A DNA stretch of 64,000 nt from the NCBI RefSeq assembly GCF_003589595.1, contig NW_020654289.1, positions 7,356,192 through 7,420,191 of the forward strand. The letters are read 5' to 3'. Under the pieces are notes generated by a model. That model did no database searches. It was not told the DNA's origin and worked only from the letters and a program-made list of their open reading frames with translations. This stretch comes from Hyposmocoma kahamanoa (taxonomy: Eukaryota > Arthropoda > Insecta > Lepidoptera > Cosmopterigidae). Positions within the stretch are counted from its first letter, which is position 1, and each line of letters starts with the position of its first letter. The translations under genes and the position numbers were made by a program. Positions 55,011 to 64,000 of this stretch are shown one piece after another.

Positions 55011-55674
55011 AAAAAATAGATGACACAAAAAATAAATGACAGTCATGGAAGTATCATAAAACATATTAAAATCATGGAAATAAAAATATATGGTTTGCAA
55101 TAAAAATAAATACTGTAGAGTTTGTATTTTTGGCAGTGATACATAATTAAGTAATACGAGTACCATCTCCACAATTACCTGGCTCCACTCGTCTTTACAT
55201 CAACGGTGAGATTTTGCAAGCAATTTCCCCCTTAGCGACGAATGCAAATAGGAACAAAATGTGTCATTTATCGCGTGAATTAGAACTGCCGTGTTAACTA
55301 CCCAGCTGTAACTACCTAGTTATAACTGCTGTAGTTAACTTAGCATTTAGGTAGTCGTCGTGCCATTGTCAGGATTTCCGTAGCATTTGCATAAAGCTAC
55401 GAATTTATTACAAATTCAAGTTTCTAACGCCTTCCTTCGAATACGTCGGTGGTATGGTAATATCAGGTACCTCGTTACTAGGAAGTTAGTTGCACGGAAT
55501 ATCCATTTCTCGGATGTTTATTTCTTCGAAGTTAATGATGTCTTGTACGGGTTTTTCTTTTTTTGATCTTGTTTTCATTTCATAAAATCAGGAGGTTAAT
55601 TAAAACTTGAGAGTTTTTTGTTTTATTGAGTATTTGCCCTTACATTTACAACTACGTTTACATTTACTAAGTGG
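55011..55674. other. No recognised feature
   Basis: Nothing placed. Confidence 0.5.
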
Positions 55675-56385
55675 TTTTTTAATAATAAAATCAAATGAAG
55701 GGACTAACAAGTCGTGCGCTTGATGGTAGGTAAGCTACATGCCTGTCTATAACAGTTGTAGTGCCACTCAGAGTTTAAATCGAAGATATCTGAGGGACGC
55801 TTCTATAGCGCCCGTCACCCTGAGACATAAGTTGACAAGTCCCTTGTGTCTGTAATTTCACCAGCACCCTTAGGCTGCCTTTCCACCAGAGAAGTGCGGT
55901 GTAGCGAGGCGGTGCGAGGATGTGTAGCGGCGCTGTGAAATGGTGTGATGTTTTCCACCAAAGCTGTGCAAGAATACGTTACGAACTTTCGGCTATGCGC
56001 GTGTGGGGTATGGTGTCGTGGGGTGAGCGGTGGCGATTGTCAGTGTCAGTTAGTGTCTTACTTTCAGTAGCTTTAGTTTCCTACACTGTTTTGCACACAT
56101 TTCTCGCACGTATCCCTCGCACACATTCCTCGCACATATCTGTCGCATACATTTCTCGTTATTTTGTATGTACAAATATTTAGCTCTGCTAACCCTTTTC
56201 AATCGAAGCTGCTCTAAGCGAGGCTAGGAATATGAAGTAATATTATTGGTGGATTTTTCCCTCGCACACCGCCTCGCTACGTCGCACATCTCTGGTGGAA
56301 AGGCAGCCTTACCCATTAAAAAAAGTGGAACGCAGTAATGCTAACATTACTGCTTGGCGGCAGAAATAGGTAAGGTTGCTGGCTG
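55675..56385 (-). repeat. SINE-A split by MITE-2
   Basis: 55675-55872 runs from GGGACTAACAAGTCGTGCGC to TTTCACCAGCACCCTTA. 56309-56385 resumes TTACCCATTAAAAAAAGTGG and GTGGAACGCAGTAATG. The join restores the family word CAGCACCCTTACCC. Confidence 0.85.
55873..56308 (+). mobile_element. MITE-2 copy (PIF/Harbinger-like)
   Basis: 436-bp element. Left end GGCTGCCTTTCCACCAGAGA; right end, reversed, the same 20 bases. TIR similarity continues for roughly 50 bp through GTAGCGAGGCGGTG. TTA flanks both sides (55870-55872 and 56309-56311). The interior holds repeated CTCGCACACATT words, and an 87-codon frame (55920-56183) that I regard as chance. Related copy at 16487-16836. Confidence 0.88.
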
Positions 56386-58004
56386 CTGCTAATTGTTTGT
56401 ATATAACTATATACAGTACCTGTAAAGTTGTACTAAGACTTAACAAGCTTATCTGTCTCTACAGACTATTATATAACAAGCTTATCTGACTCTTCATACC
56501 ATAGAAAACTGTTCATGAAACTATAGGAGTAATAACAAAAGTTTCTAGAAAAATTGCAGATTTTTTGAAAATTTAAATATCTCATCTTGCAGACTTAAAA
56601 TAGGTTGTTCGGAACTTTTTCTTAAAACACTTTATTTTGTTCACGAATAGAATTAACTTCCATTCCAAAAAAAATATAATTTCTAAGAAACCGCGAACGT
56701 AACGCCTATGATTGCGTGGGTTGATTTATCGGCACACCATTGACCTTTACTGATAAAATAATAAATACTAGCGTTGATTTTTTTCAGCATGTATCTGTCT
56801 AATAAATCAGTCGAACCAAGGGCTTACACGGTAAGGAGTCGTTCTCCAATGGTAGACGGTTGAAGCATGGTATTGGAAAGATGAGTCAGTCTGGGCTCTG
56901 AGTTACTGTGCGTAGCTGTTACCGGGCGGCGTTTGCCACGAGAAGGCTCTTTCCATGCACTCAAAACGGTAATAATGATTGTGAACTCATAGCGAAGGCC
57001 AGTAACGCAACATATAGAATAGTTGGATCACTTCTCGAAATTTTTCGACAAATAAACTTTAACGCGTAGCTTTGTGGTGATGAAAAACATAACTTAAACT
57101 TGTAAGATAAAATTACGTTTTAGTTGACATGTTTTTGTTTATAAAAGCCTCGTTTGGTAATTATAATATTACTTGTATTTACTGAAGAAAACTATTCTGC
57201 CTGTTTGATTTAACCAACACCAATATCTTATTCCATTTAGCTGATTACCTTACTTAGATAGGCAAGATAACCATCAAAATGGACGTCACACAACAGCTGA
57301 ATGGAATAGACCACAGATGACAAGTAAAGCAAGTTTGTGTGCATCATGTTGATCAAAGACCCTTTGTGTGATAATATGAGGCCGGTGGAGGTGAATTTCC
57401 AGGTTGCATGGTTCTTGTGATAATTGGTGTCCTATTGCGTTGCCACCAATTATCACAGTAAGATAACAACTGTACGGTTGCCACCAATCTTCACTTCAGA
57501 CGTTAAGCTCGTTTACATGCTGTATATTGTATATTGTATTGTATTGTATATTCAATTAAGTGCGGTTTAAGCATGGATTTATTTTACACAATAAAAAATA
57601 AAGATGAATAAAAGATACAGAACAGGGACAGGAAACATTATTGCTAGGTAGTTCGGCGATGCGAAATAAAGACTACTAATTTGGGAATCAAATAAACATT
57701 TATTATGTTCACTACTCTGGCTTCCCTGTTACACAATAAGGTATATAGAGAATTACGCTAATACTTCTTGCTATTGCTGATCAAACGTATACTTAGTTTT
57801 AATACTTAAAAACGTAAGGATCAACAAAACATTATTTGAATATAAATTAATTAAAAATAGAAGTAAATTACTTTACTCAGAGACGGTTAAATCAAAGTAG
57901 AATAAAACGCAACGTGATTCCTCCACACAAAATAACAGCGCAGCTTGTATGTATGCGCAACCGCCGTGCACCGTGCACGGACGCTCACAAAAAAGCAAAA
58001 ATAA
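56386..58004. other. No gene; hairpin at 57416-57457
   Basis: TGTGATAATTGGTG and its exact complement are 14 bp apart, followed by a near-copy GGTTGCCACCAATCTTCAC. A TATTGTAT-rich microsatellite lies at 57520-57555. Confidence 0.55.
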
Positions 58005-59115
58005 GGAGGGCTGGTGAAACTACAGGCACATGGATGTCAACTTTATGTCTCAAGGTGACGGGTGCAGTGTCAGTGGCCTTCAAAGCTTTGCGATCAAAAA
58101 CTCTGAGTGATATTGCAACTGTTATGAGTAAACGTGTCGTTTACCATAAGCCTATGACTTGTTAATTTCGTCTCTTGCCAAGAAGACAAAATGTGTTAAA
58201 TTTGAATTACCTAACGTAAAATCGACTAGTCCAAGCATAGAAATAAACGGAGAAAAGTTAGACTTTGTTAATAAAGCAGTCTTCTTGGGAGTGACCTTAG
58301 ATAGTAAACTTCAATGGTTTCCACATATATCTTCCCTGGCCAGCAGGTTAAGCTCCGCTGCATACGCAGTTCGCAGAATACGTGAGCTTACCGATGTTAG
58401 TACTGCAGACTAGTTTACTTTAGTTACTTTCATAGTATAATATCCTACGGGATTCTCATGTGGGGTAAAGCGGCAGATATTCAAACCATATTTGTACCGC
58501 AAAAACGAGCGATTCGTTCTGTGTACCGTCTAGGCTCTCGGGTTTCTCTCAGAGAAAAGTTTAAGGAGACTGGTATCATGACTGTGGCATCACAGTACAT
58601 TCACTCAAATATTTTATATGCTCGTAAAAATATACATAATTTCAATAAGAAAGAAGATACCCATAATATTAACCTCAGAGCTAAGTCCAAACTCATGGTA
58701 CCACGATTTCGTTTAACCAAGGTAAACAACTCTTTTATGGGGAACTGTATACGTTTTTACAATAAGATTCCGGAGCATATATTAAGTTTATCATTTCCTA
58801 AGTTTAAAAACTACATTAAAAATATTTTGATCGAAAAATCTTATTACAAAATTGAAGACTACGTGTTAGATAAAGATGTATGGAAAGACGACATGGCTCC
58901 AGAATCCACACAAATTTGATTCAAAGTGTATTCCATAGTATTTAAGTTTATTTGAAAAGAGCAATCCCTAGAGTTTCTTGCTCGTTCTTCTCAGGGAGGT
59001 CAGCGTTGTGAACGAGCAGTAGCTTAAATGTGACGATTATAAGTGTAAATTTATTTTACCTATGGAATAAATAATCTTTGACTTTGACTTTGACTCTTGA
59101 TATCATAAAAAAGTT
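58005..59115 (+). repeat. SINE-A split by a LINE insertion
   Basis: 58005-58177 runs from GGGCTGGTGAAACTACAGGC to TTTCGTCTCTTG. 59094-59115 resumes CTCTTGATATCATAAAAAAG. The interruption is LINE DNA, with CTCTTG on both sides. Confidence 0.85.
58178..59093 (+). pseudogene. Jockey-type LINE, strongly 5' truncated insertion
   Basis: Encodes the last part of a reverse transcriptase: INGEKLDFVNKAVFLGVTLD, SKLQWFPHISSLASRLSSAA and YAVRRIRELTDV, a TAG plus small frame break near 58410-58457, then MWGKAADIQTIFVPQKRAIR, FKETGIMTVASQYIHSNILY and FMGNCIRFYNKIPEHILSLS up to a TGA at 58917-58919. The 3' UTR (AGAGTTTCTTGCTCGTTCTT) ends in GGAATAAATAATCTTTGACT and a TTTGAC-repeat tail. Flanked by CTCTTG direct repeats. 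The fresh tail and duplication show a real retrotransposition event into SINE-A. Confidence 0.88.
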
Positions 59116-59606
59116 ACTTTCGTCTTTTTTTTCATATCTGCCAGATTAAGTCCTATGTGTCCTTCATTTAAACCTATTTGATCACTGTTTTGTTTTTTTT
59201 AGAATAATAAAAATACTTCAGTATACATATATTTCAATTTACTGTTATATATTATAATTGTTCCATTTGATAAATAAAACATATACTATGTTTATGTAAC
59301 AATGTAATCTCTCTTAGTATTTAGTTGTTAAGAAGACTATTACCTTCAAAACAGTTGAGCATAGATTTATAGAGGTTTTGGTGGATTAAAGGTTAATCTA
59401 GCGAGGTTTTGGTTCGACGGTTAAATAAATTAAGGAAGAAAACTTTTCCTAATTAGTTTGGATTTCGGTGATCGGGTTAGTACTTCCTGATTTAATTTAA
59501 TTTCTCTGGTAGCTTATCTCTATTGCGTAGATGAAAATGGTTTCGTTGAATTTTTACTGAAAATGTAACGCTCGGACAGTCGCTAACACAATATAGAAAT
59601 AACTTT
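59116..59606. other. No recognised feature
   Basis: AT-rich; nothing placed. Confidence 0.5.
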
Positions 59607-59845
59607 TTTTTATAATACCAAGTGACGAGTCGAACAAGTCGTGTGACTGGTGTTAAGCGACACGCCTGATCCCAAACTCTCAGGGACACTGCCACTTCGC
59701 CTGTCACCCAGAGACATAAGTTGAAAAGTCCCATGTGCTGTAATTTCACAGATACCCTTACCCTTCAAAACTAGAACGCAGTAATGCTCTCATTACTGCT
59801 TGGCGGCAGAAGTAGGTAAGGTACTTACTACAGTATTTCCCCATT
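59607..59845 (-). repeat. SINE-A
   Basis: ATAATACCAAGTGACGAGTC to CTTGGCGGCAGAAGTAGGTA, with a deletion in the middle (TCCCAAACTCTCAGGG). Confidence 0.85.
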
Positions 59846-59904
59846 TTTTTTCTTTCCGGGGGAAAATCCGTCATGGACATCACAGCGCCTCCCCGTGACG
59901 CGTT

Positions 59905-60395
59905 ATGTAATAATAATAATTAATAATAATAATTCGTTTATTTGCTTAAAACATGGTATAACAGAAGATGTTACAAGAGAGTGCCAGTACAAACATATTT
60001 CGCATAGCAATAGCATGCAAATGTCTAGTTATATAATGTCGATCAGACTACCACAACTCAATAATACAAAAATGTCACAAACGTGTCAAGTTACAAATTA
60101 ATTTGATCAAGAATGATAATCTTCAAGATAAAATCTTACATCTCATTTTCTGTCAAATATTTCGTTTAGGTCATAAAAAATATTTTTATTTAACCACTTG
60201 TACAGCTTTGTTTTAAATAAACTTCAGTGTAATAGTTTAATCTCAAGTGATATTTTATTATATATGTCAACACACATTTTTAAACAACTTTTACTATATT
60301 TGTCAGTCATAGGAATAGTGTTAAGTACAAGTCTATTCGGGTTTCTGCTGAGTCTAGTATTCATATCACAGGCTTTCTTAAACAAATATGTGAGA
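59905..60395 (-). pseudogene. LINE C-terminal end with (TAT)n tail
   Basis: The minus strand encodes ACDMNTRLSRNPNRLVLNTI, PMTDKYSKSCLKMCVDIYNK and ISLEIKLLH, then WLNKNIFYDLNEIFDRK after a stop. It ends with CATCTTCTGTTATACCATGT, AAATAAACG and an AATTATTATTATTA tail. The xxxVDIYNKxPLEIK...FKxKLYKWL shape is a LINE thumb and tail. 5' end lost against the R1-clade fragment. Confidence 0.65.
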
Positions 60396-61058
60396 CTTCT
60401 ACTCACTAAAAACCCCCGGGTATTCCCACACTCCGCATGGAATGGGGCTGTGGCCACGTAGTTTACGATCCATGGCACAGCCTGCGGTTGTCCGCGACTG
60501 CGGACCCACCTCCGGGAGACTACCGTCCCCACTCCGTCGTTAATGGCATGCTGGAAATACTTGGCACGCCAACCAACCCATGAACCCTTATCCAGTGAGT
60601 GACAAAGCCCCTGTTCAGGGCGGCAGTTGGCGGGCATAGGCCAGCCGCCTGCGACCTAAACGTTTGTGGCGCATAGGATGAGAGGAAGACCCTTCCTCTC
60701 ATCCTATGCGAGTAAAGGTCTTCCTCTCGCTCCCGCTCTGCCGCCTCCTTCCGCGGCAATACATCGGTGCAGAAGGAGGCCACCGCACTCCACGCCCTCT
60801 CTCTGCCGACCATTTCTCGCACCATGGTCGGCAGGGATATGTCGTTCCCACCTGCGGTCAGGGTTCTGCTCGTCGAACGCCGGACATACCTGCAGTGTGT
60901 GCTGGGCCATGTCTTCGGCGCAGCCACACTGATAGCATATGGTCGTCGGTTCTCGTCACACGCTGCACAGGTATTTACCGAAGCAACCGTGCTCCGTCAG
61001 GACCTGTGCAGGGTGGTACGAGATGCCTCCCCAGGATCGATCCGCCCATTCTGCCGGG
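60396..61058 (-). pseudogene. R1-clade LINE C-terminal fragment and 3' UTR
   Basis: GC-rich block, unlike its surroundings. The minus strand encodes a zinc finger CYQCGCAEDMAQHTLQVC followed by PAFDEQ, then (other frame) NDISLPTMVREMVGRERAWS, AVASFCTDVLPRKEAAERER and EEDLYSHRMR. This is the CCHC finger plus LSLPTVVxAMVGSERSWxAVxSFCExVMxxKEAAEREREDD end of R1-group elements (recalled). The 3' UTR follows, ending near GGTTTTTAGTGAGTAG. At least one frameshift and an internal 18-bp fold-back (60671-60709). The 5' end abuts a SINE-A scrap. Confidence 0.8.
60671..60709. repeat. Perfect 18-bp inverted repeat, 3-bp loop
   Basis: GCATAGGATGAGAGGAAG (60671-60688), ACC, and its exact complement (60692-60709), inside the R1-clade ORF end. 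Confidence 0.95.
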
Positions 61059-61107
61059 GTAGTACTTCCCTGGACGAACTCTTTCTCAAGGAGCACTACT
61101 GCTACTA
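61059..61107 (-). repeat. SINE-A, terminal fragment
   Basis: GGTAGTACTTCCCTGGACGA to GAGCACTACTGCTACTA. It begins exactly where the R1-clade sequence stops. Confidence 0.8.
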
Positions 61108-61844
61108 ACCGTGGTCAACACCTAACATCTCAATTGGTACCGAAAATAAGTTGCATTAGATAATAGTGTAGGTACTGAAGATGTGGCATAAATTCGAAAT
61201 TTACAAAATATACCAGTATACGAGTATTGGTTTTCTGAGGAATGTGTATTCCACGTGATCTTATTTTCTTATATTAATTATTAAAGAACAGTAAAAAGAA
61301 TAGACCTAGTAACATTCTTGGATGTTACGAGTCAGTTTTGCTGAAAAGTAAAAAGTTTTTAGTTGTTTATTTTTTTTTAAATTTTTAGGTGTTAATTTTT
61401 GGACCTGTTCTAATTTTATTTTGATTTTTGTTTCATTATTTTTTTACAAAATTCGTTGTTTTGTTTTTATTTCTATTTTTTTTTACAAAAATAAAATTAG
61501 TAAATAAGTATGGCTGTTTACAAAAATTATTGAATATGATCAAAAAATAAAAGTGGCATATTGTTCGTTCCAGGTGCCGTTAAGTACTTTGAACATCATT
61601 CACAAAACATAACTACATACACAATCCACTTAAAATATTGCACAAAAAGCCTCGTAGGCAGGTCGTGCACACGCGACCACAGTATCAACAAATTGCAGAA
61701 CAGTGACACAGTTGAGATATTAGCACAAAAAGCTTCGTCGGCAAACAACATATATAGCACACCAAAAAAAACCTATAGTATTTGATTTATAGTTAAATTA
61801 AAATTAAAAATAAGGTATTTAATTAAAAATAGGGTGGTTTGCAT
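61108..61844. other. No recognised feature
   Basis: T-rich stretch with runs of Ts near 61370-61490. Confidence 0.5.
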
Positions 61845-61985
61845 TAATATTAGACATAACTGGTTGAAGGCTGTACCACCTCAGTCAACCGTGACCATGG
61901 ACCTGTAAAGGGTTCGAAACGTCGGTTTGGTTGAAAAAACAAATATACGTGACTTAAATCCGGAAAAATAGTTTCATTTCCTATG
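61845..61985 (+). repeat. Repeat N copy
   Basis: CTCAGTCAACCGTGACCATG, GGGTTCGAAACGTCGG and CCGGAAAAATAGTTTCATTT. Matches 15020-15175 in two opposite-sense halves. Confidence 0.6.
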
Positions 61986-62725
61986 TATTTGATTTAGTCA
62001 TAAGTTTTAAATAAATAGTCAGTAACATTTATTATTAAAATTCAGTAAAGCACTGCCAACTGAATTTAACTCAACACCTGCTCTAGCGACGTAGCATTCA
62101 GCTAAATCCTCTTACTGCGGTCAAGACACCTTTAGCTGTCAGTAGATCAGTCTTGTGAGCCTTCTTGACAGCCTGTGAAGTCATACCTGTGTACATTACA
62201 CGACGAGTAATTCCCATCTGATCCCCTAAAACCGCACCCCTGGTAGATCCTTTTAATATTATATTATATTCCCATCGTATCCTACATGCAGGGGATCAAG
62301 AATAAATATGAATATTACTGTATTTTATTTAGTTGATTAGAAATGAACAATATTAACTATACTTTAACGGTCAAGATCCTTAATCCTTCGTTATTTTCTT
62401 AAAAAATACCAAAATACAATCGATTCAAAAGTTATATTTTAGATACTTGGTACTGATTTTTTGTTACCTGTGATTTGCAATATGTCAATATTAAAGACCT
62501 GTCATAAAAAAATTTGATTCTCTGTGATAATTATTATATTTCGTCGCTTCATACTCGATATAATATTTTACCAGGTAGTTTCCTTAACTTGTTAGGCTAC
62601 ACCGTACGGTTTTTAGAGGAAAAAAAAATGTTGTGACGTTGATACTACCAGGCATCAACCGCCATTTTCTATCCTCATTCCTTTTTCGTGCGTGGCAACA
62701 AGCACACCTCCACAGCTCCGTTAAA
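61986..62725. other. No repeat recognised; upstream of a possible first exon
   Basis: No conserved ORF. 62630-62725 is less AT-rich and could be a 5' leader. Confidence 0.4.
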
Positions 62726-62858
62726 ATGTCAAAGCGAGCAAACTTAGAAAAAATCGAATATTATAAAAGTAAACTGAAATACTTGGAAAATACAGATGCC
62801 AAATGTCGTCGGCGTTATATGATCATAATATCATCGGACGAGTCGGACATTGATCAAG
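62726..62858 (+). CDS. Possible first coding exon of an unidentified gene or element
   Basis: ATG at 62726 in good context (TTAAAATG) opens MSKRANLEKIEYYKSKLKYL, continues ENTDAKCRRRYMIIISSDES and DIDQ. It then meets a textbook splice donor, CAAG/GTAAGA, giving a 133-nt exon ending in phase 1. The peptide has a charged helical start (LEKIEYYKSKLKYLE, heptad-like), a basic CRRR cluster and an acidic serine patch, SSDESD. I do not recognise a family. Similar short basic/acidic N-termini occur in insect retroelement gag-like proteins. The open frame begins in phase further upstream (62633), but without a better start. No downstream exon is identifiable before the minisatellite. Confidence 0.4.
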
Positions 62859-62999
62859 GTAAGATTTTTTCTTACACTCATAAATAATGAAAATAAAAAA
62901 TGAAAATATTCATTTTTATCATATAGCACTACTTGCTACTTCCGCAATTATAATAAATGTTCGCTTTCATACATCGCAAATGTGAATCTAACCTAAATT

Positions 63000-63535
63000 T
63001 AATAAAACATCGGGTTAACTGCCAGTTATGCCCGATAACCAAATCGAACATGGGTGGATGAAAATCCGAACAGATAGATATATTATTATGTGCATTTTAC
63101 ATGATTTATAATAAAACTGCCTCGGAGTTAACCGCGAGTTAAACACCATAATGAAATCGACTGCGAGTTGATTTTAATTTGAACAGTATTAGTACCTACG
63201 TGCTAATAAGTAACGTATATTTTTTAAATTAAACTACGTCGGGGTTAACTGCGAGTTAAACACTATAATGAAATCGACTGCGAGTCGATTTTAATTTGAA
63301 CAATATTAGTTCCTACGTGGTAATAAGTAAAGAATTTTTTAAATAAAATTACGTCAGGGTTAACTGCGAGTTAAGCACGATAACGAAATCGACTGTGAAT
63401 CGATTTTAATTTGAACAATATTAGTTCCTACGTGCTAAAAGGCAAAGAATTTTTTAAATAAAATTACGTCAAGGTTAACTGCGAGTTAAGCACGATAACG
63501 AAATCGACTGTGAATCGATTTTAATTTGAACAATA
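63000..63535 (+). repeat. Minisatellite, about five units of 113-117 bp
   Basis: The word GGTTAAC(T/C)GC(G/C)AGTTA occurs at about 63013, 63126, 63243, 63358 and 63473. Each unit also has ATAA(T/C)GAAATCGACTG followed by GATTTTAATTTGAACA and TTAGT(T/A)CCTACGTG. Units 3 to 5 are most alike and unit 1 is degenerate. Each unit has a quasi-palindrome ATCGACTGCGAGTCGAT. Confidence 0.92.
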
Positions 63536-63702
63536 GTCAGTTTAGTGTATGACTGGTTTACTCGTATTAAGTGATGAAGTCATTAACTAAATTTTAACTT
63601 AATTTATGCGTGTATATAATCACTTGACAACACATACAACCTCACATAGTTGATTCCGCATTACAGTGAGTGTTGAAAAAAATTAAATAGTAAAATTGAA
63701 GA

Positions 63703-63968
63703 TACATCGACTGTGAACTGGCAACCGGTACAATCTCAATTTTCCAAAGATTTTACTTTTTAATACCATTTTATACTATTTCATACTCCGCACCGTTGCA
63801 ACAAATTCCATTGTTTTTAATAACATGTGTAATAAAAAATTTTAATAAACTACGTATTTTTATTTAATAAACCAGATGCTGTGTAAACGACATAAACAAG
63901 TTTTTTCTGCATCTGTAAATTTGTCAAAATTGAGATAGTACCGGTTGCTCCCAGTTTACAGTCGATAT
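63703..63968. mobile_element. TIR element of about 265 bp
   Basis: ACATCGACTGTGAACTGGCA with ACCGGTACAATCTCAATTTT on the left is answered on the right, reversed, by ATATCGACTGTAAACTGGGA and ACCGGTACTATCTCAATTTT. TA lies next to each end. No ORF; class undetermined. Confidence 0.7.
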
Positions 63969-63980
63969 ACTGATTAATAT

Positions 63981-64000
63981 TAGGGGTTAAAGTATGAAAT
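63981..64000 (+). repeat. Terminus of the same dispersed element as at 44968
   Basis: TAGGGGTTAAAGTATGAAAT, cut off by the window end. Confidence 0.55.

Noticed and set aside
60520..61108. Several overlapping ORFs of 68-137 codons on both strands
   Set aside because: They are frame shadows of one GC-rich R1-clade relic; only the minus frames carrying the zinc finger and the EAAERERE tail make sense.
63000..63535. Regular repeats considered as a CRISPR-like array
   Set aside because: Whole units repeat without unique spacers, and the context is eukaryotic; it is an ordinary minisatellite.

Overview
This window looks like gene-poor, repeat-rich nuclear DNA from a moth or butterfly (Lepidoptera). 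I infer this from the AT-rich sequence, the lack of long host open reading frames, and a load of element families that I know as typical of lepidopteran genomes. These include tRNA-derived SINEs, a HaSE-like SINE ending in a (GATGAT) tail, RTE-type LINE 3' ends encoding GRPPTRW, a CR1/Jockey-group LINE ending in (ATCT)n, and R1-clade debris. I found no confirmed host gene, no functional tRNA or rRNA, and no CRISPR array. Two assembly gaps are present (8164-8173 and 45009-45408).

Family names used below are mine. SINE-A is a short dispersed element of about 280 bp, at more than twenty loci on both strands. Its plus orientation runs from GTAGCAGTAGAGCT to TATCATAAAAAA. SINE-B, C, D, E, F and G have tRNA-like heads with recognisable A and B boxes; B and E share the same 3' tail. 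MITE-1 and MITE-2 are TIR elements with 3-bp TWA target duplications (PIF/Harbinger style). MITE-L is a small TIR element. Repeats M and N are dispersed repeats of unknown class.

Layout. 0-12 kb: SINE-A, B and E, MITE-L carrying a nested MITE-1, and small LINE scraps. 12-24 kb: SINE clusters, a SINE-A nested inside another SINE-A (15.47-16.10 kb), a SINE-A split by MITE-1 (20.3-20.8 kb) and two MITE-2 style or hairpin regions. 24-31 kb: a Jockey-type LINE fragment (minus), a decayed RAG1/Transib-like transposase (minus), RTE fragments and a LINE ORF fragment. 31-40 kb: SINEs and three more LINE C-terminal fragments. 40.7-44.75 kb: the most complete element, a CR1/Jockey-group LINE with the ORF1 C-terminus plus endonuclease and reverse transcriptase, broken by one frameshift and two TAG stops. 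45-57 kb: SINE-C, a hAT-like MITE, a Ty3/gypsy integrase tail, an I/Jockey-type LINE tail, a mariner-style MITE, and a SINE-A split by MITE-2. 58-64 kb: a Jockey LINE inserted in a SINE-A, an R1-clade LINE fragment, a possible first coding exon (62726-62858), a minisatellite of about 115 bp period, and a TIR element at the very end.

No genes work together as a system here. What stands out is the mutational record. There are several clean nested insertions with target duplications or an in-window empty site. There is also a striking number of perfect or near-perfect short inverted repeats, at least three of which interrupt transposon coding sequence in a way that looks like fold-back template switching.
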